Shown: positions 1 to 8,690, counted from the first letter of the stretch. The stretch: 64,000 nucleotides of DNA from GCA-003244245 sp052390495 (GCA_052390495.1 JBQTGW010000020.1:34939-98938), one strand, 5' to 3'. The notes: generated by a model from the sequence alone, not told the origin. Translations and numbers: made by a program.

Positions 1-319
1 ATTCGGTGAAGAGCTGGGTCTTGAGGTCCAAGTTCTCGGGGACAGCCTCGATCACGAAGTCGACATCGGCCAGGTCGGCCAGGTTCGTGGTGATGCTGAT
101 CCGACCAAGGAGCTGCTGCCGCGCCACCTGATCGAGCTTGCCGCGCTCGGCGGCGCGGCCGGTGGAGTGGTCAAGATGGCCCCAGCCCCTGGCCACGCCA
201 GCTTCGTCGACCTCAACGCCCACCACGTCGAGCCCGGTACGGGCGAGTACCTCGGCGATTCCGGCGCCCATCGTGCCCATGCCCACCACGCCGACCGTTG
301 TGATTTCCTGTGCCATCAT
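1..319 (-). CDS. 3-hydroxyacyl-CoA (3-hydroxybutyryl-CoA) dehydrogenase, N-terminal part
   Basis: The gene runs off the left edge, so only about 105 N-terminal residues are visible. They begin (M)MAQEITTVGVVGMGTMGAGI, the Rossmann NAD-binding glycine motif GxGxMGxGI of the 3-hydroxyacyl-CoA dehydrogenase family. DFVIEAVPENLDLK follows, the family's typical second NAD-domain motif. The enzyme oxidises 3-hydroxyacyl-CoA to 3-ketoacyl-CoA in fatty acid or butyryl-CoA metabolism. Two ATGs are adjacent (319 and 316) and the choice is open. The aldehyde dehydrogenase gene lies upstream on the same strand with a gap of about 117 bp, so co-transcription is possible. Confidence 0.85.
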   Translation of the reverse strand, partial: MMAQEITTVGVVGMGTMGAGIAEVLARTGLDVVGVEVDEAGVARGWGHLDHSTGRAAERGKLDQVARQQLLGRISITTNLADLADVDFVIEAVPENLDLKTQLFTE

Positions 320-435
320 CGCTGCCTCCCGCGGCGCCGAGGGAATTCTCGTGTGGGGGATGCAGCGATCGTGCCACGCCGGGACCTGCGGATTCATCGG
401 CCGCGTGGGGAATCCCACCTGCCCTGTTCGCTGCG

Positions 436-2007
436 TCAGCGGCCGTAACGGATCCGGACGATGCGCAGCAACGTCGGCACGGCCCACGAGGGCCGGGCGA
501 AGGTAAGCACGTCGAGCGCAGGGCGGAACCGGCGCCGGGTGACCGCCTTGGCCCTGGTGAACTCACGAAGCCCGTCGGGACCGTGGATCCGCCCGAACCC
601 CGAGTCACCGACGCCGCCGAACGGCAGCCCAGGCACGGCGGCGAAGGAGACCACGCCATTGACCGAGACCATCCCGCACCGCAGCCGGGCGGCGATCTCC
701 GGACCGCGCCGAGCGGAGTACACGGCGGCGCCCAAGCCGTAACGGCCTGCGTTGACCCGCTGCACCGCCTCGTCCAGGTCCGCGACCCGGTGCACCGTGA
801 GGGTGGGGCCGAACGTCTCGTCGGTCACCGCAATCGAGTCCTCGGGGACATCCACCAGCACGACGGGTTCCACATAGGGCGGACAGACCGACTCCGCGCC
901 ACCCACCAACGCGGTGGCGCCGCCCGCCAGAGCGTCGGTGAGGTGCGCGCGGATCACGTCGACCTGCTCGGGGGTGGTGATCGGCCCCAGGTCCGCACTG
1001 TCCTCTCCGCCGGGCCGCAGTCGCTGCGCCATGGCGACGACCCGGTCGGTGAACTCTGCCGCGACATCGTCGACGACATACACCCGCTCGACCCCGACGC
1101 AGGTCTGCCCGGCGTTGGCCATGGCGCCGAAGACCGCAGCCGCGGCTGCCTTGTCGAGGTCGGCGTCGACGTCCACCAGCAGCGCGTCCTTGCCACCACA
1201 CTCGATCAGCACCGGGGTGAGCGTCTCGGCGCAGGTGGCCATCACCTGCTTCGCGGTGGCTGTGGACCCGGTGAAGGACAACTTGCCGACACCCGCCCGG
1301 CACAGCGCAGCCCCGGTCTCACCGAACCCGGTGACGACCTGCAGCAGCGGGTGCTCAGGCACCACCTCGGCCAGGCTCTGCGCCAGCGCGCGGCCTACGC
1401 CGGGAGTGAACTCGCTGGGCTTGAACACCACCGCATTGCCCGCCGCCAGCGCATAGCTGATCGACCCCATCGGAGTGTGGGCAGGATAGTTCCACGGCCC
1501 GATCACGCCGATCACCCCGAAGGGTTGATATTCCACGGTCGACGCCTCCTGGACCATCAGCAGGCCCGAGCGCACCCGGCGACGGCGCAGCACCCGCTCG
1601 GCATTGCGCGCGGCCCAGTCCAGGTGCGCGACGACGAGTACGCCTTCCAGCCGGGCATCATCCCGGGGCTTGCCGGTCTCGGCGCTGATCACCCTGGCCA
1701 ACTCGTCGATCCCTCGAGCCAGCCGGGAACACCAGGCCAGCAGCCGACGGCGACGCTCGGCGAACCCGATGCCCGCCCACCACACGGCAGCCTCCCGCGC
1801 GCGGGCCACCACCGCTCGCACCGCCACCTCGTCATAGACCCGATGATGGTCGACGACCTCGCCCGTCCTCGGATCCGTCGACGCGAAGCGAGCAGCCCGA
1901 TCTCCGATCCCCTGGTCTCCGATCCCCTGATCATCGATTCTCTGATCACCGATCCCCTGATCACGGTTTCCATGATCGCTGCCATCCGCAGTCCGAGTCA
2001 TCGTCAT
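436..2007 (-). CDS. NAD(P)-dependent aldehyde dehydrogenase
   Basis: A 523-residue ALDH superfamily protein. The cofactor/active-site region GVIGPWNYP lies near residues 167-175, with Lys196 in KPSE, the general-base Glu269 in LIECGGK, and the nucleophile Cys303 in AGQTCVGVE. The family oxidises aldehydes to acids with NAD(P)+. The substrate cannot be fixed from sequence, but succinate-semialdehyde or fatty aldehydes are plausible. The N-terminus is about 35 residues longer than usual and consists of degenerate DQGIG repeats encoded by a 15-bp tandem repeat. A start downstream of that tract is possible, although no better start codon was found. Confidence 0.9.
   Translation of the reverse strand: MTMTRTADGSDHGNRDQGIGDQRIDDQGIGDQGIGDRAARFASTDPRTGEVVDHHRVYDEVAVRAVVARAREAAVWWAGIGFAERRRRLLAWCSRLARGIDELARVISAETGKPRDDARLEGVLVVAHLDWAARNAERVLRRRRVRSGLLMVQEASTVEYQPFGVIGVIGPWNYPAHTPMGSISYALAAGNAVVFKPSEFTPGVGRALAQSLAEVVPEHPLLQVVTGFGETGAALCRAGVGKLSFTGSTATAKQVMATCAETLTPVLIECGGKDALLVDVDADLDKAAAAAVFGAMANAGQTCVGVERVYVVDDVAAEFTDRVVAMAQRLRPGGEDSADLGPITTPEQVDVIRAHLTDALAGGATALVGGAESVCPPYVEPVVLVDVPEDSIAVTDETFGPTLTVHRVADLDEAVQRVNAGRYGLGAAVYSARRGPEIAARLRCGMVSVNGVVSFAAVPGLPFGGVGDSGFGRIHGPDGLREFTRAKAVTRRRFRPALDVLTFARPSWAVPTLLRIVRIRYGR
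1899..1973 (-). repeat. 15-bp tandem repeat, five units, in the aldehyde dehydrogenase N-terminus
   Basis: Five consecutive 15-bp units of the type gatcaccgatcccct are seen on the plus strand (1899, 1914, 1929, 1944, 1959), the outer ones degenerate. Read in the coding frame they give the repeated pentapeptide DQGIG/DQRID near residues 13-37. The period is a multiple of three, so copy-number change would keep the frame. Confidence 0.9.
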
Positions 2008-2232
2008 CGCCTCCTGGCCTCGCCATGGGTCGACTACCGACAGTACGACCGCCCCGCGCGCTCGTCCTCAGATGCCCGTCATCAACATCTGACCGGGTTG
2101 GCGACTACCCGCCGTAACAGTGACTCACCCAGCTGCGATAGGACCAACGTCACCTCGCATCGAGCACCGGGGAAAGTACGAGCTCATGAAGTATCCGAGA
2201 TCAGCTTCAAGGGACACCAAAAGCAGGAGGAG

Positions 2233-2955
2233 ATGAGCGACCAAAAGCAGGAACAACACAGTGAATCAAATTTTCTCACCCAGTTTCCGCGCGGACAACT
2301 GAAGTGGTTTTTTTCCATCCTGGCCATCACGGCCGCCTTCACTGTTTGGCTGTTGACGAAGGATGCCAAAGGCAGCGAGATCGCTAGCATACTATCCCTC
2401 GCGACGACGATCGTATCGACCGCTCTCACTTTTCTCATGTTTCTGTACCAAAACACCTCGAAAGGCAACAGGAAAGGCATACCACCGGGAAACCCGCGAC
2501 GAACGTCTCGACTGTTGGTACCGCTCGCCGCGATCGTACTGGGTGCGGGCGTACCGATCTACTACTGGACCGAGATTCACAAGCCGAATTCTCGAGTGAC
2601 CGACCAGATGTCGGTATTCAATGGAAAGGCAATGCATGACGGCGGGCAGGCGACCATCACCATTCCCGGCCGACCACCGCAACACGATCATCTCGCGATC
2701 GTCCTCACCCTGACCAATCACGCCGATGTCGGTGACTGTGTCAGGCCGGCAAAATTGGACATCACCCCGATAATCGACAGCACTCCAGTGATCGACGGCC
2801 GACCAGAACAGCTCACAAGCGTACGGCCCGGCCAAGAGGTTCGGCTGGACCTTTCCGACGTCACTCGCCAAGCCGCTGTCCTCGTCACCCTGGACACCCC
2901 GGACCCGTCATGCAGGGTCGAGCTGCGGGTCAGCCAGGCGGTGCTCTACAACTAA
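2233..2955 (+). CDS. membrane protein of unknown function with extracytoplasmic domain
   Basis: A 240-residue protein starting at an ATG preceded by a strong GGAGG. Three hydrophobic segments are visible near residues 20-37, 47-69 and 86-104. They are followed by a soluble domain of about 130 residues with two cysteines (GDCVRP and DPSCRVE) that could form a disulphide outside the cell. The reading frame is open far upstream, but that part is antisense to the aldehyde dehydrogenase gene and carries no coding signal. The solute-binding lipoprotein gene starts 35 bp downstream, so the two are probably an operon. I do not recognise a family. Confidence 0.75.
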   Translation: MSDQKQEQHSESNFLTQFPRGQLKWFFSILAITAAFTVWLLTKDAKGSEIASILSLATTIVSTALTFLMFLYQNTSKGNRKGIPPGNPRRTSRLLVPLAAIVLGAGVPIYYWTEIHKPNSRVTDQMSVFNGKAMHDGGQATITIPGRPPQHDHLAIVLTLTNHADVGDCVRPAKLDITPIIDSTPVIDGRPEQLTSVRPGQEVRLDLSDVTRQAAVLVTLDTPDPSCRVELRVSQAVLYN

Positions 2956-2990
2956 CCGGCCACAGATCACTCAACTCAGGAAGTTCCTTT

Positions 2991-3875
2991 ATGTCCATAA
3001 CCGCAGGACGTACCCGCGGCGTACTCTTCGCCGCACTGCTTGGCCTGAGCGCCTGCCAAGTAGGCGGTCCGGTCACCGGCTCAGCCCCCACGAGCGCGGC
3101 GCCGGGCATTTTCGGCGGGCCGGTCAACGCGGAAACCCCGCCGGTCAACGTGGGAACCCTCACGGACCAGCCCGGGTTCGGGGAGCTGATCCCGGGCAGC
3201 AACGTACGCGCGGGATTCGACATCGACTTGCAGCGCTGGCTGGGCAACCACGCCCCACACCGCTTCCTTCCGGTCCACGTTGACCTGACTATCGACGACC
3301 GCATAAGAGCACTCCAAGAAGACCGGGTGAAACTTGTGGTCGCGACGTTTTCCATTACCGACGAGCGGAGCAAGAAGATAGGGTTCGCCGGCCCATATAT
3401 GATCACACAACAGGGAGTCATGGTACGAGCCGGGGACGACCGCATTCAGAACATGGACGACCTGACCGGAAAAACAGTGTGCACTCTGTCCGGCAGCACG
3501 TCACTGAGCCAGCTGAAAGAAGGCACCCTGAAGGACCAGATCAACGTGATCGAAAAGAAAGGGTACAAAGAATGCGCCGACCAGCTGCTCGACAGGCAGG
3601 TCGACGCGATATCGACCGAAGCGATAAGCCTGGAAGGATTCGCACACAGGGACCCGACGCGTCTTTCCGTTGTGAAAAACATCAGGTTCGGGGCTCAGGG
3701 ACGTTTCGGAATCGGCCTACGCCACGGAGACGTCGCGACCTGCGAGGTCATGACCGCGAAGCTCAAGGAATTCATCACCAGCGGCTCTTGGGACATCTTC
3801 TTCGACCAACATTTTCCCGGTCTGCAGTCCGAACTGTACAAGCCCGATCCCAACAACCTCAATCCCTGCGAGTGA
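2991..3875 (+). CDS. solute-binding lipoprotein (family 3 / glutamate-binding type)
   Basis: A 294-residue protein with a lipoprotein signal: positive N-terminus, hydrophobic stretch and lipobox LSAC at residues 17-20. The mature part follows the family 3 solute-binding pattern, with GFDIDLQRWLG near residue 78, VATFSITDERSKKIGFAGPY in the middle, the domain-hinge segment DLTGKTVCTLSGSTS, and QVDAISTEA later. Such proteins bind amino acids, often glutamate, for ABC import or act as sensor domains. No permease or ATPase gene is adjacent, so a role with the preceding membrane protein or as a sensor is possible. Confidence 0.85.
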   Translation: MSITAGRTRGVLFAALLGLSACQVGGPVTGSAPTSAAPGIFGGPVNAETPPVNVGTLTDQPGFGELIPGSNVRAGFDIDLQRWLGNHAPHRFLPVHVDLTIDDRIRALQEDRVKLVVATFSITDERSKKIGFAGPYMITQQGVMVRAGDDRIQNMDDLTGKTVCTLSGSTSLSQLKEGTLKDQINVIEKKGYKECADQLLDRQVDAISTEAISLEGFAHRDPTRLSVVKNIRFGAQGRFGIGLRHGDVATCEVMTAKLKEFITSGSWDIFFDQHFPGLQSELYKPDPNNLNPCE

Positions 3876-3991
3876 CACCCTCGGCCGGTTCGGCCGAACC
3901 GACGATTTCCGGTGACTTTCGCCCGGAAGCACTTCAGGAAACTTCATACCGGGTGTATGCTATCTTTCTTCCTGGTTCAGGGAGGTAACCG

Positions 3992-4595
3992 GTGACGGAG
4001 AGTACGACGACAGGATCCGACGACAGGATCCACTGTGCCGCGCAGACAGCTCGGGCGGCACCTGCGCGATCTGCGTAACCAGTCCCGGCTGAGCGTGCGG
4101 AAAGCCGCCGCGACACTGGCGTGGTCGGAGCCCAAGATCTGGCGTATCGAGAGCGGCCGCACCGGTACGCGCCGCCTCGACGTCGAAGCCATGTGCCGGA
4201 TCTACGGTGCGCGGCCCGACCTCACCGAGGCACTGATGTGCCTGGCCAAGGAGACCAAAGCACACGGCTGGTAGCACTCATACGGTGACGTCATCCCCGA
4301 GACCTTCGACCTCTACATGAGCTTGGAGGAGGCCGCCTCACACCTCGACTGGTACGAGTCCGAGCTGGTGCCGGGTCTGCTGCAGACCGAGGACTACGCC
4401 CGCGTAGTGATCAGGGCAGGCTTGCCCGAGCCACCCACAGTCTGTATCGAGGGATTCACCGGAGCGCTGTACCTGGACAAACCACGGGAGATCGAGCGCT
4501 ACGACGCCGTGTTCGCGAATCTCTGGGAGTCGTCTCTCGACGAGCGGGCTTCCCAAGAATTGATCTTTCGAGTGGCGAGGGAGCTGGAGAAGTGA
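3992..4595 (+). pseudogene. broken HTH (Scr1/DUF5753-type) regulator gene with three lesions
   Basis: The intact family is about 280 residues: an N-terminal XRE HTH followed by a DUF5753 domain. Here a GTG at 3992 has a good GGGAGG ribosome site, but a 13-bp tandem duplication (4006-4031) shifts the frame. Removing one copy restores MTESTTTGSTVPRRQLGRHL. The HTH part then reads to an in-frame TAG at 4272, exactly where the family has a second Trp (WWHSYGDVIP). Reading resumes in the same frame, but the domain jumps from AGLPEP to TVCIEGFTGALYLDKP, which is roughly 90-100 residues short of the family. A shortened peptide could still be made from GTG 4035. The DUF397 gene downstream is intact. 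Confidence 0.85.
4006..4031 (+). repeat. 13-bp exact tandem duplication causing a frameshift
   Basis: The 13-mer gacgacaggatcc occurs twice in a row at 4006-4018 and 4019-4031, just after the GTG start at 3992. Deleting one copy joins the start codon to the HTH reading frame, so this is a frame-disrupting duplication. It could be a phase-variation switch if the copy number changes in the population. Confidence 0.9.
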
Positions 4596-4810
4596 GCAAA
4601 GCCGACCTGTCGGGTGCCCGGTGGCGCAAGAGCAGCCGCAGCAATGCCGAGTACAGCTGCGTGGAGGTGGCGTTCCTCGACAACGGTGACATCGCGATGC
4701 GGGACTCCAAAGATCCCACCAGCCCGGCACTGGTCTGCACCCCCCGCAGGTGGAACGCCTTCACCAGCGGAGTAAAAACCGGGCTCTTCGAAGCTAACCG
4801 GATTGCATAG
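4592..4810 (+). CDS. DUF397 domain protein (partner of the HTH/DUF5753 regulator)
   Basis: A 72-residue protein beginning GTG and overlapping the stop of the preceding gene. The DUF397 signature is clear: WRKSSRSNAEYSCVEVAF at the start, then AMRDSKDP and WNAFTSGVKTG. In actinomycetes DUF397 proteins are usually paired with Scr1-family HTH regulators, as in Streptomyces bldB/whiJ-like systems, and the pairs have been proposed to behave like toxin-antitoxin or developmental switches. Here the regulator is broken while the DUF397 gene stays intact, so it would be an orphan unless another regulator acts on it. Confidence 0.85.
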   Translation: MSKADLSGARWRKSSRSNAEYSCVEVAFLDNGDIAMRDSKDPTSPALVCTPRRWNAFTSGVKTGLFEANRIA

Positions 4811-4911
4811 TCAAATGATCACTTTCCGTCGTCATCGACAGCCCTTTTCCCGAGCTCACGGACAGTGATCCCCCGCTCCGATGCGGCGCATCCGCAGCTC
4901 GGGTTGCGCGG

Positions 4912-5613
4912 TCAGAACAGCCGTAGTTCCTCGCTGGGGATGCCGCGCAGCTCGTCGTAGTCGACGACGACGCACCTGATGCCGCGGTCCTCGGCCAGGG
5001 TCCGAGCCTGCGGAACAATGGACTGAGCTGCGAGAACACCCCCTACCGGAGCCAGCAGGGGATCCCGGTTCAGCAGATCCAGATACCGGGTGAGCTGCTC
5101 GACGGCGTCGATCGTGGCGCGGCGCTTGACCTCGACCGCCCAGTGCCGGGCTGCGGGTGGCTGACAGGCATCGCCGAGCTCCACCGGCATTCCGCCGGGG
5201 TCCCGGCACAGCAGGTCGACCGGGCCGATCGCAGTCGGGTACTCGCGGCGGATCAGCGTGAACCCGGCACCGAGCGTCGCGGTGTGTTCAGCCAGCAACG
5301 CCTGCAGATGCGCCTCGACACCATCCTTGACCAGCCCGGGATCCACCCCGAGTTCGTGAAGCGAATCGTGCAGCACCTCGTCGATCTCGACGACCAGCTG
5401 CTCACCGGCGCGGTTGGTGACGGTCCAGCGTCCAGGTTGCTCGACCAGCGTGCACGGTGGGCTCATCCAGTTCAGCGGCTTGTAGGCCCCACCATCGGCG
5501 TGCACGCTGACCGACCCGTCCCCCTTGACCAGCAGTAACCGCGGTGCCATCGGCAGATGCGCGGTCAGCCGACCCAGGTAGTCCACCTGACAACGGGCGA
5601 TCACGAGACGCAC
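4912..5613 (-). CDS. nucS: mismatch-specific endonuclease NucS (EndoMS)
   Basis: A 233-residue protein of normal length for NucS. The N-terminal DNA-binding domain begins MRLVIARCQVDYLGRLTAHLP and includes GDGSVSVHADGGAYKPLNWM. The C-terminal RecB-like nuclease domain shows GPVDLLCRD and AVEVKRRATIDAVEQL, containing the catalytic Asp, Glu and Lys. NucS replaces MutS/MutL mismatch repair in actinobacteria by cutting both strands at mismatches, together with the beta clamp. It stands alone here, beside a truncated membrane gene. Confidence 0.95.
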   Translation of the reverse strand: MRLVIARCQVDYLGRLTAHLPMAPRLLLVKGDGSVSVHADGGAYKPLNWMSPPCTLVEQPGRWTVTNRAGEQLVVEIDEVLHDSLHELGVDPGLVKDGVEAHLQALLAEHTATLGAGFTLIRREYPTAIGPVDLLCRDPGGMPVELGDACQPPAARHWAVEVKRRATIDAVEQLTRYLDLLNRDPLLAPVGGVLAAQSIVPQARTLAEDRGIRCVVVDYDELRGIPSEELRLF

Positions 5614-5622
5614 CGGGGCACA

Positions 5623-5910
5623 CTAGCTCGTGCGCGCGTCCGCACGACGACGACCCGACGGCCAGGCGAGCACGATCACACCGAGCGCACTGAGGACACC
5701 GAACAACCACAACGCCTCGACCACATCGGGGGCTAGTGCATCAAGTTGCAGCAGGCTGCGCAATCCCTCGGTGGAGAACCGGAACGGCGTCCAGGACCAC
5801 AGCGCGGCGCAGTAGGCCGGGTGCAGTAGTTCGGGCACCTGGCTGGCCACTGAAGGCGCCAGCAGGTATAGCGGCACCAGCAGCGCCATCCCAGCCAACC
5901 CGCCCGACAA
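5623..5910 (-). pseudogene. C-terminal remnant of a polytopic membrane protein
   Basis: About 95 residues ending ADARTS contain two hydrophobic stretches, GLAGMALLVPLYLLAP and ALWLFGVLSALGVIVLAW, separated by a short loop. This resembles the last helices of an ABC-2 or YhgE-type permease. No start codon or upstream coding sequence exists, because the antitoxin gene begins on the opposite strand at the break point (about 5910). I infer that arrival of the toxin-antitoxin cassette, or a linked deletion, removed the 5' part. Confidence 0.6.
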
Positions 5911-5915
5911 GTGGC

Positions 5916-5921
5916 TATAAT
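5916..5921 (+). promoter_or_regulatory. -10 box of a leaderless promoter for the antitoxin gene
   Basis: A perfect TATAAT lies 7 bp before the ATG at 5929, so transcription should start at or next to the first codon, giving a leaderless mRNA. No Shine-Dalgarno sequence is present. The matching -35 region is weak. Confidence 0.65.
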
Positions 5922-5928
5922 TCTGTAC

Positions 5929-6240
5929 ATGAAAACTCTGTCCCTGGCCGAGATCCGGCAACGCCTCTCCGAGGTCGTCAACGATGTCGAGACGCATCAC
6001 GATCACGTGATGATCACCAAAAACGGCAAGCCCGCCGCCATGATCGTGTCCATCTACGAGTGGGAGCAGATGGAGGACACGATCTTCTGGCTCTCCCAGC
6101 CCGGCATCCACGAGGACCTCGCCCAGGCCGACGCCGACATCGCCAGCGGCAACACTGTCAGCATCGAAGTAGTCCTGGAAGACGCACGCAGGCGGGTCGC
6201 TGAGGAGGAGCGTGCCGAGCGTGAGCGCAGGGCCGGGTGA
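5929..6240 (+). CDS. Phd/YefM-family antitoxin
   Basis: A 103-residue protein starting MKTLSLAEIRQRLSEVVNDV, followed by DHVMITKNGKPAAMIVSIYEWEQ. This is the Phd/YefM DNA-binding fold in which the antitoxin represses its own operon. The charged C-terminal half (EDARRRVAEEERAERERRAG) would neutralise the toxin. The ATG at 5929 is chosen because a TATAAT lies 7 bp upstream. The stop overlaps the toxin start, so the two are translationally coupled. Confidence 0.88.
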   Translation: MKTLSLAEIRQRLSEVVNDVETHHDHVMITKNGKPAAMIVSIYEWEQMEDTIFWLSQPGIHEDLAQADADIASGNTVSIEVVLEDARRRVAEEERAERERRAG

Positions 6241-6500
6241 CCTACCGCGTTGTCGTCACATCTCCCGCGCTGCGTGGCTTAAATCGCCTTCCTGCCAAGG
6301 TCCATCTGGCGGTCGCTGAATTCATCAACGGTCCGCTGGCGGAGAATCCGCATCGCGTCGGCAAGATGCTCCGCGACGATCCGACTAAGCGTTACACCGC
6401 ACGGGTCGGCGTGTATCGGGTCATCTACCGGATTGAGGGCAAGATCCAGGTGGTCAGCGTGGTGCGGGTAGGCCACCGGGCGGACATCTACCGGCCCTGA
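6237..6500 (+). CDS. RelE/ParE-family toxin
   Basis: An 87-residue protein read from a GTG overlapping the antitoxin stop (GTGA). The RelE fold is recognisable in VTSPALRGLNRLPAKVHLAVAEF, in GKMLRDDPTKRYTARVGVYRVIYRI and in the terminal VVRVGHRADIYRP. RelE toxins cleave mRNA in the ribosomal A site. The conserved RxGxYRVIY and the C-terminal Arg/His/Tyr residues are present, so the toxin looks functional. Its 3' end overlaps the convergent meaA gene by 13 bp. Confidence 0.88.
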   Translation: MTYRVVVTSPALRGLNRLPAKVHLAVAEFINGPLAENPHRVGKMLRDDPTKRYTARVGVYRVIYRIEGKIQVVSVVRVGHRADIYRP

Positions 6501-8488
6501 CGCTCACCACGGGTGCGGACGAGATCAACGATCTGGTCCATGATTTCGGTGAGCTCGAAGTCCTTGGGCGTGAACACCTTGGCGACCCCCTTGGCGAGCA
6601 GCACCTCGGCATCCTGCGGCGGGATGATCCCGCCGACCACCACCGGCACGTCCCCGGCGCCCACCGCCCGCAGGCCGTCGACCACGGCGGGCACCACTTC
6701 CAGATGCGAGCCGGAGAGCACCGACAGACCCACCACGTGCACGTCCTCCTGCACCGCGGCGGCCACGATCTGCGCAGGCGTGAGCCGGATGCCCTGGTAG
6801 ACCACCTCGAAGCCGACGTCGCGGGCGCGGACCGCCACCTGTTCGGCGCCGTTGGAATGCCCGTCCAGGCCAGGCTTGCCGATCAGAATGCGCAGTCGCT
6901 CGCCGAGCTCCTCGCCGACACGGCGCACCCGATCCCGCACCCGCGCGATCGCCGAGCCCGCCTCGCCCGCCGCCGACACACCCGAAACCCCAGTCGGCGC
7001 CCGATACTCACCGAACACACCACGCAGCGCCTGCGCCCACTCCCCCGTCGTGACGCCCACCCGCGCGCACGCCAACGACGCCGCCACCAGGTTGGTGTCG
7101 GTCTTGGCCGCGTCGGTCAGCAGGCGCAGGGCTTGATCCACCGCCACCTGATCCCGGCCGGCCCGCCAGGTCCGGATCGCCTCGATCGCCTGCGCCTCCG
7201 TCGCCGGGTCGACGGTCTCAATGGCCCCGGCCCCCTCGGCTTGCAGCGGGCTGGGGTCGGTCTCAGTGAACCGGTTGACGCCCACCACCGCGTCCTCGCC
7301 GTCCTCCATCCGACGACGCCGGGCCGCCAGCGAGGACACCAGTTGCGACTTCATGTAGCCGGACTCGACGGCCACGATGGCCCCGCCCATGCCCTGCACC
7401 CGGTCGATCTCGGCCCGGGCTCCTTCGGCGATTTCCGCGACCCGCGCCTCGACGACCCGGGAGCCCTCGAAGAGGTCCTCGTACTCCAACAGGTCAGTCT
7501 CATACGCCAGCACCTGCTGCATCCGCAGCGCCCACTGCTGATCCCAGGGCCGAGGCAGCCCCAGTGCCTCGTTCCAGGCGGGCAACTGCACCGCGCGCGC
7601 CCTGGCGTCCCGGGACAGCGTCACCGCGAGCATCTCCAGCACGATGCGCTGCACGTTGTTCTCCGGCTGCGCCTCGGTGAGCCCGAGCGAGTTGACCTGC
7701 ACGCCGTAACGGAACCGACGCAGCTTCGGGTCCGCCACCCCGTAGCGGTGCAGGCACGCCTCGTCCCACAACTGCCCGAAGGCGCGCAGCTTGCACATCT
7801 CCTCGACGAAGCGCACCCCGGCGTTGACGAAGAACGACATCCGCCCGACGACCTTCGCGAAGTCCGCGCGCGCCACCTGCCCGGAGTCCCGCACCGAGTC
7901 GAGCACCGCGATCGCCGTGCACATCGCGTAGGCGACCTCCTGGACCGGCGTCGCACCGGCCTCCTGCAGGTGGTAACTACAGATGTTGATCGGGTTCCAC
8001 TTGGGGATGTGGTTGACGGTGTAGACCACCATGTCAGTGATCAACCGCAGGCTCGGCTTGGGCGGGAACACGTAGGTCCCCCGGGACAGGTACTCCTTGA
8101 TGATGTCGTTCTGCGTGGTGCCCGACAGCTGGGCCAGGTCCGCCCCGCGCTCCTGCGCCACGCTCGCGTAGAGGGCCAGCAGCCACATGGCGGTGGCGTT
8201 GATCGTCATCGAGGTGTTGGCCTGCGCCATCGGGATGCCGTCGAACAGGGTGCGCATGTCACCGAGGTGGCTGATCGGCACGCCGACCTTCCCGACCTCG
8301 CCGCGAGCCAGCTCATGGTCGGGGTCGTAACCGGTCTGGGTGGGCAGGTCGAAAGCCACCGACAACCCCGTCTGCCCCTTGGCGAGGTTGCGCCGGTACA
8401 GCGCGTTGGACGTACTCGCCGACGAGTGCCCGGCGTACGTCCGCATCACCCACGGCCGGTCCCGCTCGTGATCACTGGGGTAGGGCAT
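6488..8488 (-). CDS. meaA: MeaA-type acyl-CoA mutase (B12-dependent)
   Basis: A 666-residue protein with a large substrate-binding barrel domain (for example TGLSVAFDLPTQTGYDPDHE and TMTINATAMWLLALY) and a C-terminal B12-binding domain carrying the DxHxxG motif in GKPGLDGHSNGAEQ, then VGLSVLSGSH and VVVGGIIPPQDA. Both domains are on one chain, as in MeaA/ethylmalonyl-CoA mutase-like enzymes rather than two-subunit methylmalonyl-CoA mutase. The reaction is a carbon-skeleton rearrangement of a branched acyl-CoA. The ATG at 8488 is preferred because GGAGGT lies 5 bp upstream; the frame is open a little further. A cobalamin adenosyltransferase gene lies 5 kb away. Confidence 0.88.
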   Translation of the reverse strand: MPYPSDHERDRPWVMRTYAGHSSASTSNALYRRNLAKGQTGLSVAFDLPTQTGYDPDHELARGEVGKVGVPISHLGDMRTLFDGIPMAQANTSMTINATAMWLLALYASVAQERGADLAQLSGTTQNDIIKEYLSRGTYVFPPKPSLRLITDMVVYTVNHIPKWNPINICSYHLQEAGATPVQEVAYAMCTAIAVLDSVRDSGQVARADFAKVVGRMSFFVNAGVRFVEEMCKLRAFGQLWDEACLHRYGVADPKLRRFRYGVQVNSLGLTEAQPENNVQRIVLEMLAVTLSRDARARAVQLPAWNEALGLPRPWDQQWALRMQQVLAYETDLLEYEDLFEGSRVVEARVAEIAEGARAEIDRVQGMGGAIVAVESGYMKSQLVSSLAARRRRMEDGEDAVVGVNRFTETDPSPLQAEGAGAIETVDPATEAQAIEAIRTWRAGRDQVAVDQALRLLTDAAKTDTNLVAASLACARVGVTTGEWAQALRGVFGEYRAPTGVSGVSAAGEAGSAIARVRDRVRRVGEELGERLRILIGKPGLDGHSNGAEQVAVRARDVGFEVVYQGIRLTPAQIVAAAVQEDVHVVGLSVLSGSHLEVVPAVVDGLRAVGAGDVPVVVGGIIPPQDAEVLLAKGVAKVFTPKDFELTEIMDQIVDLVRTRGERQGR

Positions 8489-8690
8489 CGGGCACCTCCG
8501 GGCAGCACCGCCTGACTGCATTCGACCCTACTTCCCGGTAACGGACGTCCCGCGATGCCGTTGCTCACACCACTCCGTGGGCTCACGCAGCCGTAGCGCC
8601 AGGTGATTACTCGCGCACATCGGTAGGGATCGACGGTCAGCGCTCTAGCATCGCCCGTGATCGGTCGAACATGGCAGGGAGGCGTCCGGG

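Noticed and set aside
310..2955. Single 881-codon plus-strand gene
   Set aside because: The first three quarters are antisense to a clear aldehyde dehydrogenase and have no protein-like content. Only the last 240 codons, after a good ribosome site at 2233, look real.
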